From Trueperaceae bacterium (GTDB lineage Bacteria > Deinococcota > Deinococci > Deinococcales > Trueperaceae): a stretch of DNA of 58,569 bases. Made by a program: the position numbers and the translations under genes. The notes below the pieces were generated by a model. The model had not been told where the DNA came from and did no database searches. It was given only the letters and a program-made list of their open reading frames with translations. Location of the stretch: the NCBI GenBank assembly GCA_011389865.1, contig JAABTL010000016.1:1-58569 (forward strand). Direction: 5' to 3'. Positions within the stretch are counted from its first letter, which is position 1. Every line of letters starts with the position of its first letter. This document shows positions 35,040-43,489 of this stretch, piece by piece.

Positions 35040-35921
35040 TCAGTGGCGTCCCCGGAAGCGCGGGTCGAGCACGTCGCGCAGGCCGTCGCCCAGGGTGTTG
35101 AAGCCGAGCACCGAGACCATGATCGCGAGGCCCGGGAAGATCCCCATCCAGGGCGCCTGCTGCAGGAAACCGCGCCCCTCGGAGAGCATGCGTCCCCAGC
35201 TGGGGTCGGGCGGCTGGGTGCCGAGCCCGAAGAACGACAGCGCGGCCTCTGCGAGGATCGCGAAGGCGAGGCTCAGCGAGGTCTGCACGATGATCGGGCC
35301 GAGCGCGTTGGGCAGCACGTGGCGCAGCATGATGCGCAACTGGCTCTGACCCAGGGCACGGGCCGCGGTGACGAACTCGCGGTCGCGCACCGAGATGACG
35401 GCGCCGCGGGTGACCCGCGCGAAGATCGGCGCGTAGACGATCGCGATGGCGATCATCGCGTTCTCGACGCCGCGCCCCAGGATCGCCATGACCGTGATCG
35501 CCAGCAGGACCGCGGGGAAGGCGAACAGGACGTCCATCACGCGCATGATCACTTCGTCGATCCAGCCGCCGCGGTAGCCGGCCGTCAGGCCGAGGGCGAC
35601 GCCGGCGAGGCCGGAGATGCCGACCGCGATGAAGGCGACCTGGAAGCTGACCGCGGCACCGTACAGGACGCGCGAGAAGACGTCGCGGCCGAAGTCGTCG
35701 GTGCCGAACGGGTGCGCCCACGAGGGCGGGGCGAAGCGGGCGGTGAAGTCCATCGCCATGGGGTCGTAGGGGGCCAACGAGGCGCCGAAGAGCGCGACCA
35801 GCGCCAGGGCGAGGATGAGCCCGCCGCCGAAGAGCACCGAGCCGTGGCGCAGCGCCTTGCGCAGCAGGTCGAGCCCGGGTCGGCTGCGGGGCACCTCGGC
35901 ATGGGACGCCGTCGCGGCCAT
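35040..35921 (-). CDS. Dipeptide/oligopeptide ABC transporter permease (DppC/OppC type)
   Basis: 293 residues. N-terminal cytoplasmic segment and first helix (GGLILALALVALFGASLAPYDP), then the family marker HPFGTDDFGRDVFSRVLYG, four to five helices and the EAA loop EFVTAARALGQSQLRIMLRHVLPN, which docks the ATPase. LSFFGLGTQPPDPSWGRML is the conserved DppC ending region. It forms the channel with the DppB-type subunit encoded before it (1-nt overlap). The dppD/dppF ATPases are not in the window: the gene downstream is unrelated. Confidence 0.94.
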   Translation of the reverse strand: MAATASHAEVPRSRPGLDLLRKALRHGSVLFGGGLILALALVALFGASLAPYDPMAMDFTARFAPPSWAHPFGTDDFGRDVFSRVLYGAAVSFQVAFIAVGISGLAGVALGLTAGYRGGWIDEVIMRVMDVLFAFPAVLLAITVMAILGRGVENAMIAIAIVYAPIFARVTRGAVISVRDREFVTAARALGQSQLRIMLRHVLPNALGPIIVQTSLSLAFAILAEAALSFFGLGTQPPDPSWGRMLSEGRGFLQQAPWMGIFPGLAIMVSVLGFNTLGDGLRDVLDPRFRGRH

Positions 35922-36871
35922 CAGGTGTACGACACCCTCGGGTCGAGGAACGTGTAGGAGAGGTCGGTCAGCAGGTTGATGACGGTGAACGCCACCGCGG
36001 AGAGCAGCACGGCCGCCTGCAGCGCCGGGTAGTCGCGCTGCAGCGTCGCGGTCAACGCCAGCTGCCCGAGGCCCGGCCAGGCGAAGATGATCTCCACCAC
36101 CACGACCGCCGACAGCAGCGTCGCCATCTGCAGGCCCACGATGGTGACGATCGAGATCGAGGCGTTGCGCAGGACGTGCTTGCGCATCACCTTGCGGCGC
36201 GGCAGCCCCTTGGCGTGGGCGGTGCGGACGTAGTCCTGGTTCAGCACCTCGAGCAGCGCCGAGCGGACGAAGCGGGTCATGATCGCGCCGCTGATGATCC
36301 CGGCGGTCAGCGCCGGCAGCGTGATGTGCTGCAGGAAGGGCGCCAGGCCGTCGGAGAGCGGCCGGTACCCCGAGGAGGGGAGCCAGCCGAGCGTCTCGCT
36401 GAAGAGCAGGATGAGCAGGATGCCCATCCAGAAGTCGGGGACCGACACGCCGAGCTGGCTGAACAGCGATACGCCCAGGTCGCGCGGGCTGCCGGGTTTG
36501 AGGGCCGCCAGGATGCCGGCCGGCAGGGCGATCGCGAGGCCCACCAGCAGCGCGGCGAGGGCGAGCGTCAGCGTGGCGGGCACGCGCCGCGTGACCTCAC
36601 CGGCGATCGGCTGGCGACTGATCAGGCTGGTCCCGAAGTCGCCGCGGGTGAGGATGCCGCCCACCCAGGAGACGTACTGCACCGGCAGGGGGCGGTCGAG
36701 CCCCATCTGCCGCTCGAGCGTCGCGACCGCCGCGGGCGTGGCCTGCACGCCGAGCGTCACGCGGGCGGGGCTGCCCGGCAGCAGCGGGATGATGGCGAAG
36801 GTGACGAGCGAGACGCCGAACAGCACCAGGAGGACGGAGCCGAGGCGACGGAGGAGATAGCTGAGGCTCAA
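35921..36871 (-). CDS. Dipeptide/oligopeptide ABC transporter permease (DppB/OppB type)
   Basis: 316 residues. LSYLLRRLGSVLLVLFGVSLVTF is the standard first helix; LGLDRPLPVQYVSWVGGILTRGDFG (as MGLDRPLPVQY...) is the family periplasmic loop, and DYVRTAHAKGLPRRKVMRKHVLRN is the EAA loop. The ending DLSYTFLDPRVSYT matches DppB proteins. The start is TTG, which has GGAGGCC at 8 nt upstream; no ATG is close. It follows the substrate-binding protein gene after a 192-nt gap with a strong hairpin, a usual way to make less permease than binding protein. Confidence 0.93.
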   Translation of the reverse strand: MSLSYLLRRLGSVLLVLFGVSLVTFAIIPLLPGSPARVTLGVQATPAAVATLERQMGLDRPLPVQYVSWVGGILTRGDFGTSLISRQPIAGEVTRRVPATLTLALAALLVGLAIALPAGILAALKPGSPRDLGVSLFSQLGVSVPDFWMGILLILLFSETLGWLPSSGYRPLSDGLAPFLQHITLPALTAGIISGAIMTRFVRSALLEVLNQDYVRTAHAKGLPRRKVMRKHVLRNASISIVTIVGLQMATLLSAVVVVEIIFAWPGLGQLALTATLQRDYPALQAAVLLSAVAFTVINLLTDLSYTFLDPRVSYT

Positions 36872-37023
36872 GCGGGGCCTCCGGCGGATCGCGCGGGGTC
36901 GCCGCGCGCGGGATCGCAGGCCGGCGCGGCCGGCGCGCGGGCTAGGTCGTGCTTCTCAAGATAGCGCTTGGGGACGCGTGGCGTCGGGGAGTCCGGGGGT
37001 GACGTCGGGTGGGACGGGGGCGG

Positions 37024-37059
37024 AAGAGAGGGGGGCCGCTAGGCGCCCCCCCTCCTCTT
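37024..37059 (-). terminator. Hairpin between binding-protein and permease genes
   Basis: Arms 37024-37038 (AAGAGAGGGGGGCCG) and 37044-37059 (CGCCCCCCCTCCTCTT) pair with one or two mismatches around a short loop. It starts 4 nt past the binding-protein stop, read on the minus strand. It could cause partial termination or stabilise the upstream mRNA 3' end. Confidence 0.6.
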
Positions 37060-37063
37060 GGCT

Positions 37064-38566
37064 TCAGCGGTCGAGCCAGGTGCGCACGAAGCGCACGGCC
37101 TGGTCGGCGCGGGTCTCGAAGCCCTGCACGTCGGGCCGGTACGCGTGGATCACCAGCGGGTTGTACAGGTAGATGTAGGGCGCCTCGTCGACGATCGCGC
37201 GGTTCACCTGCTCGTAGAGGTCGCGGCGGGCGTCGGGGTCCGGCAGGACGCGCGCCTCGTCGAGCAGTTCGTCGACGGTGGGGTTGCTGTAGCCCGTGAA
37301 GTTGAACACCTCGCCGGTGCGGTGCTGCGCGTAGAAGAACTCGTCCGGGTCGACCATGCCGTTCCAGGAGCAGACGTAGGTGTCGTAGTTGCCGTCACCC
37401 TGCTCCTGCAGCCACTCGGCCCACTCCAGCGCGCGGATGCTGGCGTCGATGCCCACCGCGGCGAGGTCGGATTGGATCACCTGAGCGGCGCGGACGGTGT
37501 TCGCCATGACCGAGTTGGGCATGATCTCCATCTCGAAGCCATCGGGGTAGCCGGCTTCGGCCAGGAGCTGCCGCGCGCGCTCCGGGTCGTAGTCGTAGGG
37601 CGCGTACGAGAAGTCCCAGGAGGAGGTCGACGGGATCGGGTCCTGGGTGACCATGGCGCTGCCGAACTCGGCGGCCGCGGCGGCGTTGTCGCGGTTGATG
37701 GCGTAGGAGATCGCCTGGCGGACGCGCACGTCGGCGAGCGGTCCGTCCATCATGTTGACGCCGATGTAGTAGTACGCGCCGGCGGCCGCGGCGTCGATGA
37801 CGACGTCGTCGCGGGCATCGAGCTCCTCGACCGACTGCGGGGGAACGGAGAACACCCAGTCGATGTCGCCCGTGATGAGCGCGGTGCGGCGGACGGTCTC
37901 GTCGCCGATGATGCGGATGTCGACGGCGTCGAGGTAGGGGAGGCCCTCCTCCCAGTAGTTCGGGTTGCGTTCGAGCAGCACCCGGGTGCCGGGCTGGTAG
38001 TCGGCGATCATGAAGGGGCCGGTGCCGATCGGCCGGGTGTTGATGCTGCCGTCGGCGACGCCGGCCGGGTCGAAGATGCCCAGGGCCTTGTCGAGGGCCA
38101 GCTTGCCCAACAGCGACGGGTTGGGGGCGGCCAGCTCGAACACCACCGTCGCCGCGTCGGGCGCCGTGACCGACTCGACGCCCGCGAGCCGCCAGGCGTT
38201 GCCGGAGCCGGTCTCGGGGTCGAGGATGCGCTCGAACACCGCGACCACGTGCTCGGCCGACAGCTCCTTGCCGTTGCTGAAGCGGACGCCCTCGCGCAGG
38301 TGGAAGGTGACGCTCAGGCCGTCGTCGGCGACGACCCAGTCGTGCGCCAGCGAGGGGACGACGTTCTGCTCGGCATCGAGCGTGACCAGCGTGTCGAGGA
38401 CGTTCTCGAGGACCTGGTAGCTGGACTGCGCGCTGACGATGTGCGGGTCGAGGCCGACGGGCTCCTGCGCCCAGGCGGCCGTCAGCGTGCCGCCGCGGGT
38501 CTGGGCGGCCGCCAGGCCCGCCAGGGCCAGCAGCAGGATCGGGACGAGGGCGAGGGTTCGCTTCAT
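37064..38566 (-). CDS. Peptide ABC transporter substrate-binding protein (SBP_bac_5)
   Basis: 500 residues, typical for DppA/OppA. Signal peptide MKRTLALVPILLLALAGLAAAQ without a lipobox Cys. The mature protein begins GGTLTAAWAQEPVGLDPHIV, then VTFHLREGVRFSNGKELSAEHV, PIGTGPFMIADYQPGTRVLLERNPNYW (shortened here) and VRQAISYAINRDN, all standard family stretches. It captures peptides, or possibly other ligands of the family such as nickel or heme, in the periplasm for the DppBC pair. AAGGAGGACCCC precedes the ATG as a strong ribosome binding site, and the start overlaps the stop of the Lrp-type regulator gene (ATGA). Cluster partners suggest amino-acid or peptide use. Confidence 0.94.
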   Translation of the reverse strand: MKRTLALVPILLLALAGLAAAQTRGGTLTAAWAQEPVGLDPHIVSAQSSYQVLENVLDTLVTLDAEQNVVPSLAHDWVVADDGLSVTFHLREGVRFSNGKELSAEHVVAVFERILDPETGSGNAWRLAGVESVTAPDAATVVFELAAPNPSLLGKLALDKALGIFDPAGVADGSINTRPIGTGPFMIADYQPGTRVLLERNPNYWEEGLPYLDAVDIRIIGDETVRRTALITGDIDWVFSVPPQSVEELDARDDVVIDAAAAGAYYYIGVNMMDGPLADVRVRQAISYAINRDNAAAAAEFGSAMVTQDPIPSTSSWDFSYAPYDYDPERARQLLAEAGYPDGFEMEIMPNSVMANTVRAAQVIQSDLAAVGIDASIRALEWAEWLQEQGDGNYDTYVCSWNGMVDPDEFFYAQHRTGEVFNFTGYSNPTVDELLDEARVLPDPDARRDLYEQVNRAIVDEAPYIYLYNPLVIHAYRPDVQGFETRADQAVRFVRTWLDR

Positions 38567-39123
38567 GGGGTCCTCCTTCGGTCGTGCGTCGGGTTCCGGG
38601 GGCGGCGTCGGGGGGCGGCGGGCGGATCGGAGGACGGGGCAGGGGCGGGCGAGCCGTCGTCGCCGAGTTCCCAGTCCCACACGCTCTTGGTGATGCGCAC
38701 GACCTGCATGGTCTCGTAGCCGACGATGGCGTCGCTGCCGAGCTCCTCCTGCAGGAAGGCGTGGAGTTCCGCGTTGGAGCCGTGGAGCGACTCGACGACC
38801 AGGTTGTGCGCGCCCACGCAGGTGGCGAGGTAGCGCACCGATTCGTAGCGGGCGAGCGACTCGACGACGTCGTCGAGGGACGCGGGCCGCACCTTGGCGT
38901 AGGTGGTGGCCACGACCGGCACCCCCAGGGCGAGTGGGTCGCTGATCGCGATGATGCGCATCCAGCCCTCGTCGAGGAGGCGGTGGGCCCGCTTGCGCAC
39001 CATCGACTCCGACACGCCGAGCTCGCGGGCGATCTCGCGGAAAGGGCGGCGGCCATCGCGGCGGAGCGCGATGACGATGCTTTGGTCGACCGGGTCGAGG
39101 CGGTCGTACAGGCTGTCGGCCAC
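38563..39123 (-). CDS. Lrp/AsnC-family transcriptional regulator
   Basis: 186 residues. The winged helix-turn-helix lies at residues 8-60 (LDPVDQSIVIALRRDGRRPF, IARELGVSESMVRKRAHRLL). The ligand-binding RAM-like domain follows, with VRYLATCVGAHNLVVESLHG, and the conserved Gly-His position is occupied by GAHN. A ~35-residue Pro/Arg-rich tail is added beyond the usual ~150 residues. Lrp-type proteins sense amino acids; here the gene is first in an operon with the peptide-binding protein (4-nt overlap), so it likely controls that importer. The start is GTG with GGGAGGCGCC directly upstream. The 201 nt upstream to 39324 show no other gene. Confidence 0.93.
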   Translation of the reverse strand: MADSLYDRLDPVDQSIVIALRRDGRRPFREIARELGVSESMVRKRAHRLLDEGWMRIIAISDPLALGVPVVATTYAKVRPASLDDVVESLARYESVRYLATCVGAHNLVVESLHGSNAELHAFLQEELGSDAIVGYETMQVVRITKSVWDWELGDDGSPAPAPSSDPPAAPRRRPRNPTHDRRRTP

Positions 39124-39324
39124 GGCGCCTCCCGATTGGGGGTCGTGCCAGCGTGTGCGCGTCCGTCAGGGGGCACGCGTCTCTAGGCGAGCGTCTTCGC
39201 CGTGAGAATAGGCGAATCGCGTCCCATGAGTCAAGCCAGGAGACGCAATGCGTCCGATCGTCGCGTCAGTGCGTCCTCGTCGGCGCCGCGACCACGGCGG
39301 CGACCCCCGCCCGCGGGCCCGTCC

Positions 39325-40077
39325 TCAGCCCTCTCCGGTCGCCTCCGCCAGCGTCCGCCGCACCAGCTCGTCGGTCGAGCTGACGAAGGGCAGCACGCCA
39401 CCGTCGTGGCGCACGTCGCCCTCGGCCATCAGCAGCGGGACCTCGGTGCAGGCCGCGACGATCGCCTCGGCGCCGGCCGCCGCCAACCGCTCGGCGACCA
39501 GGCGCAGGCGCGCGCGCACCGCGTCGTCCGCCGCCCCGCGATTCGCGGGCCCGCGCATCGCGGACCCGCGCTTCACCGCGTAGATCGCGTCCATCACCGT
39601 GCGCTGGTCGTCACCGAGCGGCACCAGCGCACGCACGCCGGCGGCCTCGAAGGCGTCCTGGTAGAGCCGCGCGGCCAGCGCGCCGTCGGTCGCGAGCAGG
39701 CCGACGGCGGCGACCGCGGGCAACCGCTCGCGGGTGGCGACCACCGTCGTCTCGATGAGGTCGAGGAAGGGCACCGGCCCGGCGGCCTCGCGGACGGCCT
39801 CGGCGAAGGCGTGGGCGCTGTTGCAGGGCATCACGAGGAGCTCGGCCCCCTGGGCCACCAGTCCGCGAGCCATCGCCGCCAGCCGCGGCGCCGGGCTCTC
39901 GCCGCGCCCCTCGATCGCGGCGGTGCGGTCGGGCACGCCGGGATCGTTGTCGATGACGATGCGCAGGTGCTCCTGGTCACTACCCGCGCGGGTGGCGGCC
40001 ACCAGCTTGGCGAAGAAGTCGACCGTCGCGTCGGGACCCATGCCGCCGATCACGCCGACGACCCGGCGGGCGCTCAT
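39325..40077 (-). CDS. Aspartate/glutamate racemase family protein
   Basis: 250 residues. VGVIGGMGPDATVDFFAKLV is the N-terminal family signature. The two catalytic cysteines are in VMPCNSAHAF (about residue 85) and VAACTEVPLLM (about 205), so a cofactor-independent racemase of Asp, Glu or a related acid is expected. Between them lies a short Gly/Arg insertion (GSAMRGPANRGAADD) coded by an imperfect 15-nt repeat near 39536-39565. The start overlaps the stop of the PLP-enzyme gene as ATGA, so both are one operon. With the D-cysteine desulfhydrase/ACC deaminase and the peptide importer this suggests use of D-amino acids. Confidence 0.93.
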   Translation of the reverse strand: MSARRVVGVIGGMGPDATVDFFAKLVAATRAGSDQEHLRIVIDNDPGVPDRTAAIEGRGESPAPRLAAMARGLVAQGAELLVMPCNSAHAFAEAVREAAGPVPFLDLIETTVVATRERLPAVAAVGLLATDGALAARLYQDAFEAAGVRALVPLGDDQRTVMDAIYAVKRGSAMRGPANRGAADDAVRARLRLVAERLAAAGAEAIVAACTEVPLLMAEGDVRHDGGVLPFVSSTDELVRRTLAEATGEG

Positions 40078-41084
40078 GCCGGCGTGCGGCCCAGGATGAC
40101 GTCCTCGTAGGCGTACAGGGCCGGCGAGCCGCCGGTGTGCAGGAAGAGCACGCGTTCGCCCGGCGCGAAGCGCCCCGCGCGCACCATGCCGATCAGACCG
40201 GCCGCGGTCTTGCCGGTGTACACCGGGTCGAGCAGGATCCCCTCGTGGCGCGCGAACAGCTGCACCGCCTCCACCATCGACGCGGTGGGCAGCGAGTAGC
40301 CGGGGCCGACGTAGTCGTCGACCACCTCGACCAGCTCGCGCGGCACCGGTGAACGAACGCCGAGCAGGTTGGCCGCGGCCTGTGCCAGACCGTGGATCTT
40401 CTCCTCCTGTGGCGCCCGGGCCGCGCGCACGCTGACGCCCGTCAACGGCAGGTTGGCGTTGACGCCGTGCAGGCCAGCCAGCAGGCCGGCATGGGTGCCG
40501 CCCGACCCGCTCGACGCCACCATGTGGTCGAAGGCCACGCCCAGTTCGAACGACTGGTCCATGATCTCCTCGGCGCAGGCGACGTAGCCCAGGGCGCCGA
40601 GCGGGGTCGACCCGCCGCCGGGGATGACGTACGCCTTGCGGCCCTGCGCCGCCAGTTCGTCGGCCAGGCCCTGCATCGCGGCCGCCAGGTCGGTGCCCGC
40701 GTCGACCACCTGGACGCGCTCCACGCCGAGCAGCTGGTAGAGGAAGTTGTTGCCGCTGGCGTCCTCGCGGTAGCTGCCGGGGACGCGCTGCTCCAGCACC
40801 AGCTGGCACTTCAGGCCCTCCTTGACGGCCGCGGCGAGCGTCAGGCGGCAGTGGTTCGACTGCACCGCGCCGACGGTGATCAGCGTGTCGGCGCCCTGCG
40901 CCAGGGCGTCGGCGACGAGGAACTCCAGCTTGCGCGTCTTGTTCCCGCCGGCGGCGAGGCCGAGGAGGTCGTCGCGCTTGACCCACAGTTCGGGGCCCCC
41001 GAGCGCGGCCGAGAGGGCCGGCAGCGGCTCCAGCGGCGTGGGGTTCGGCGTGTAGCGGCGGCGGGGGAAGCGGGCGAGGTGCAT
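40074..41084 (-). CDS. D-cysteine desulfhydrase / ACC deaminase family PLP enzyme
   Basis: 336 residues. WVKRDDLLGLAAGGNKTRKLEF contains the PLP-binding Lys (GGNKTRK, about residue 50), here quoted in part. VGAVQSNHCRLTLAAA has the QSNH motif of this fold-II subfamily, and VIPGGGSTPLGALGYV and ASSGSGGTHAGLLAG bind the phosphate. The subfamily includes D-cysteine desulfhydrase (releasing pyruvate, H2S and ammonia), ACC deaminase and L-cysteate lyase; the residues that separate them cannot be judged by eye with confidence. The ATG is preceded by AGGAGGCGATCC. A TATCCT hexamer on the minus strand (41112-41117) may be its -10. It is coupled to the racemase gene. Confidence 0.9.
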   Translation of the reverse strand: MHLARFPRRRYTPNPTPLEPLPALSAALGGPELWVKRDDLLGLAAGGNKTRKLEFLVADALAQGADTLITVGAVQSNHCRLTLAAAVKEGLKCQLVLEQRVPGSYREDASGNNFLYQLLGVERVQVVDAGTDLAAAMQGLADELAAQGRKAYVIPGGGSTPLGALGYVACAEEIMDQSFELGVAFDHMVASSGSGGTHAGLLAGLHGVNANLPLTGVSVRAARAPQEEKIHGLAQAAANLLGVRSPVPRELVEVVDDYVGPGYSLPTASMVEAVQLFARHEGILLDPVYTGKTAAGLIGMVRAGRFAPGERVLFLHTGGSPALYAYEDVILGRTPA

Positions 41085-41201
41085 GGATCGCCTCCTGCAT
41101 TGGATTGCCCCAGGATACGCCCGGGTCGGTGGGACCGGCCGCCATCGCCCCGCCAGGTGCCGAGACGTTCTAGACTGCGCTTCCCGGAGGTCCCCGCCGC
41201 C

Positions 41202-42203
41202 ATGACCCCAGCGCCCGCCACCGTCGCCCCCCACCCGGTCGTGCCCGCCGGCCCGCTGCCGCGCAACCCCGGCATGCCGCTCGATCTCGACTGGGTCGCC
41301 GCGGTGCGGGTCGACCGCTCGGCGGCCGAGCGGCGCGCCGCCACGCTCACGACCCGCCGCAGCGTCAAGGCCGACGCGCAGGCCGGCTGGCTGCTCAAGG
41401 CGATCACGCTGATCGACCTCACCACCCTGTCCGGCGACGACACCCCGAACCGGGTCCGGCGGCTCTGCGCCAAGGCGCGCTCCCCCGTGCGCCCCGACCT
41501 GCTGGCCGCGCTCGGGATGGCGGGCGTGCCGCTCACGACCGGCGCCGTGTGCGTTTACCACGCGCTGGTGCCGGCGGCGGTCGCCGCCCTCGAGGGCAGC
41601 GGGGTGCCGGTGGCGGCGGTCTCGACCGGCTTCCCGGCGGGCCTGACGCCGGTCGAGACGCGGATCGCCGAGATCCGCGCGTCGGTGGCCGCCGGCGCCG
41701 AGGAGATCGACGTCGTCATCCACCGCGCGCAGGCGCTCGCCGGCGACTGGCCGGCGCTGTACGACGAGCTCCGCGCCTTCCGCGAGGCGTGCGGGCCCGC
41801 GCACCTCAAGGTGATCCTCGGGACCGGCGAGCTCGGCACGCTGCGCACGGTGGCGCGTGCGTCGCTGGTCGCGATGATGGCCGGCGCAGACTTCGTCAAG
41901 ACGTCGACCGGCAAGGAGCCCGTCAACGCCACCCTTCCCGTGTCGCTGACGATGGCCCGCGCCGTGCGCGCGTACGCCGAGCGGACGGGTCACGCGGTCG
42001 GGTTCAAGCCCGCCGGCGGCATCCGCACCGCCAAGGACGCGCTCGCCTGGATGATCCTCATGCGCGAGGAGCTCGGCCGTCGCTGGCTGGAACCCGACCT
42101 GTTCCGCTTCGGCGCCAGCGGCCTGCTGGGCGACATCGAGCGGCAGCTCGAGCACCACGTCACCGGCCGCTACGCGGCGCTGCACCGGCAGCCGCTGGCA
42201 TGA
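41202..42203 (+). CDS. deoC: Deoxyribose-phosphate aldolase
   Basis: 333 residues; DeoC proteins of ~220 and ~330 residues both exist and this belongs to the long type. The enzyme splits 2-deoxyribose-5-phosphate into glyceraldehyde-3-phosphate and acetaldehyde. The Schiff-base Lys is in DFVKTSTGK (about residue 235) and the second Lys in VGFKPAGGIRT. ITLIDLTTLSGDDTPNRV corresponds to the usual IDhTlL motif near the start. VCVYHALVPAAV and VAAVSTGFPAGL complete the barrel. The ATG has GGAGG 9 nt upstream and a TAGACT hexamer at 41171-41176. DeoC completes nucleoside breakdown; the nucleoside-type permeases at 6168-9349 are a possible functional partner. The stop overlaps the start of the next gene (ATGA). 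Confidence 0.95.
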   Translation: MTPAPATVAPHPVVPAGPLPRNPGMPLDLDWVAAVRVDRSAAERRAATLTTRRSVKADAQAGWLLKAITLIDLTTLSGDDTPNRVRRLCAKARSPVRPDLLAALGMAGVPLTTGAVCVYHALVPAAVAALEGSGVPVAAVSTGFPAGLTPVETRIAEIRASVAAGAEEIDVVIHRAQALAGDWPALYDELRAFREACGPAHLKVILGTGELGTLRTVARASLVAMMAGADFVKTSTGKEPVNATLPVSLTMARAVRAYAERTGHAVGFKPAGGIRTAKDALAWMILMREELGRRWLEPDLFRFGASGLLGDIERQLEHHVTGRYAALHRQPLA

Positions 42204-43438
42204 GCGGGCGCCACGGCGGGCGCGATCGCCCGCGCACCGGCGCCGAGGACCCGGGCCCGGCCTGGGCGGGCGATCCTGCGCCCCCGCACGCGTTCGCGCT
42301 GCGGCTCGACGACGAGCTGGCGCTGCGCCTGCGCGAGCGGCACCACGCGCGCGAGCTGTACGCGCGCATCGACGCCGAGCGCGACCACCTCGTCGCCGGG
42401 ACGCTGACCTGGGCCCGCGATCTGACGCCCGAGGACGCCGAGCGCATGGTGGTGACCGGCCTCGACCAGTTCCGCCGCGGCGACGGCTGGCAGGCCGACC
42501 TCTGCTGGCGCGGCCGCGCCGTCGGCTCGCTGGGCCTGCACTTCCTCGATGGCCCCGGCGGTAGCACCGAGGTCGGCTACTGGCTACAGCGCGACGTCGA
42601 GGGCCGGGGCCTCGTCACCCGCGCGATGCGCGGGCTCCATCGACACTTCTTCGAGGGCCGGGGTCTCGAGCACGTGGCGATCGGCACCGTGCGCGGCAAC
42701 GACCGCTCCGAGGCGGTGGTGCGGCGCCTGGGGTACCGGCCCGAGGCCGTCCTGCGGCACGCGCTGCTGGTGGGCGACGACCCCGGCGACCTGGCGTTCT
42801 ACGGGCTGCTGCGCTCGGAGTGGGCGGCCGACGGCGGGGGCGGCCGGGACCCGCTGCCGCTGCCGCGCTTCGCGCTGCGGGTCGACGACGAGCTGCGACT
42901 CGGGCTGCTGGAGCGTGGCGACGCGGACGCGCTGCACGCGCTGATCGAACGCGACCGCGAGCGCCTGGCTCGATGGCTCCCGTGGGCCGGGTCCCAGACG
43001 CTGGAGGGCACGCGCGGCTTCATCGAGGGTCGCGCGCTGGCGGCGATCGCCCAGGCCGACGGCTTCGAGATCGGCGTGTGGTGGCGCGGGCGGCTCGTCG
43101 GCATGGTCGGCATCCACGCCGTCCGACACCACCCCAGGCGCGGCTCGATCGGCTACTGGCTGGCGGCCGACGCCGAGGGGCACGGGCTGATGACCCGCGC
43201 GGTGCGGGCCGTGCTGGCCAAGGGCTTCGCCGACCTCGGCTTCGAGCGACTCGACATCCGCGCCGACGTCGACAACGCCCGCAGCCGCGCGCTGCCGGAG
43301 CGTCTCGGCCTGCGCCTCGAGGGCGTGCTACGGCGAGCGTTCTTCGACGGGCGGCGTTATGCCGACCAGGCGGTCTACGGTCTGTTGCGCGAGGAGTGGA
43401 CGTCGAGCGTCACGCTTCGAGGCGAACACATCACGTAA
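42200..43438 (+). CDS. Tandem GNAT acetyltransferase (two RimJ/RimL-like domains)
   Basis: 412 residues made of two similar halves. Domain 1 (~30-205) begins HAFALRLDDELALRLRERHH and has GYWLQRDVEGRGLVTRAM and RRLGYRPEAVLRHALLV. Domain 2 (~212-405) begins RFALRVDDELRLGLLERGD and has GYWLAADAEGHGLMTRAV and ERLGLRLEGVLRRAFF. The halves share most landmarks, so the gene arose by internal duplication. Both keep the acetyl-CoA loop (D-x-E-G-x-G-L-x-T-R-A). The substrate is unknown; protein N-terminal acetylation is possible. Translation is coupled to deoC (ATGA). Confidence 0.88.
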   Translation: MSGRHGGRDRPRTGAEDPGPAWAGDPAPPHAFALRLDDELALRLRERHHARELYARIDAERDHLVAGTLTWARDLTPEDAERMVVTGLDQFRRGDGWQADLCWRGRAVGSLGLHFLDGPGGSTEVGYWLQRDVEGRGLVTRAMRGLHRHFFEGRGLEHVAIGTVRGNDRSEAVVRRLGYRPEAVLRHALLVGDDPGDLAFYGLLRSEWAADGGGGRDPLPLPRFALRVDDELRLGLLERGDADALHALIERDRERLARWLPWAGSQTLEGTRGFIEGRALAAIAQADGFEIGVWWRGRLVGMVGIHAVRHHPRRGSIGYWLAADAEGHGLMTRAVRAVLAKGFADLGFERLDIRADVDNARSRALPERLGLRLEGVLRRAFFDGRRYADQAVYGLLREEWTSSVTLRGEHIT

Positions 43439-43489
43439 CATGCGCCCAAGAACGCGCCCTGCACGGGGGCGCGCCGGAGGAGGAGCGTC

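Noticed and set aside
41555-41932. Minus-strand frame in deoC resembling a protein (starts MALTGSLPVDVLTKSAPA)
   Set aside because: It is the exact shadow of the DeoC active-site region; deoC itself has all family motifs.
42200-43438. Two separate acetyltransferase genes
   Set aside because: Both domains are in one uninterrupted frame, with no stop or start signal between them, so it is a single tandem protein.
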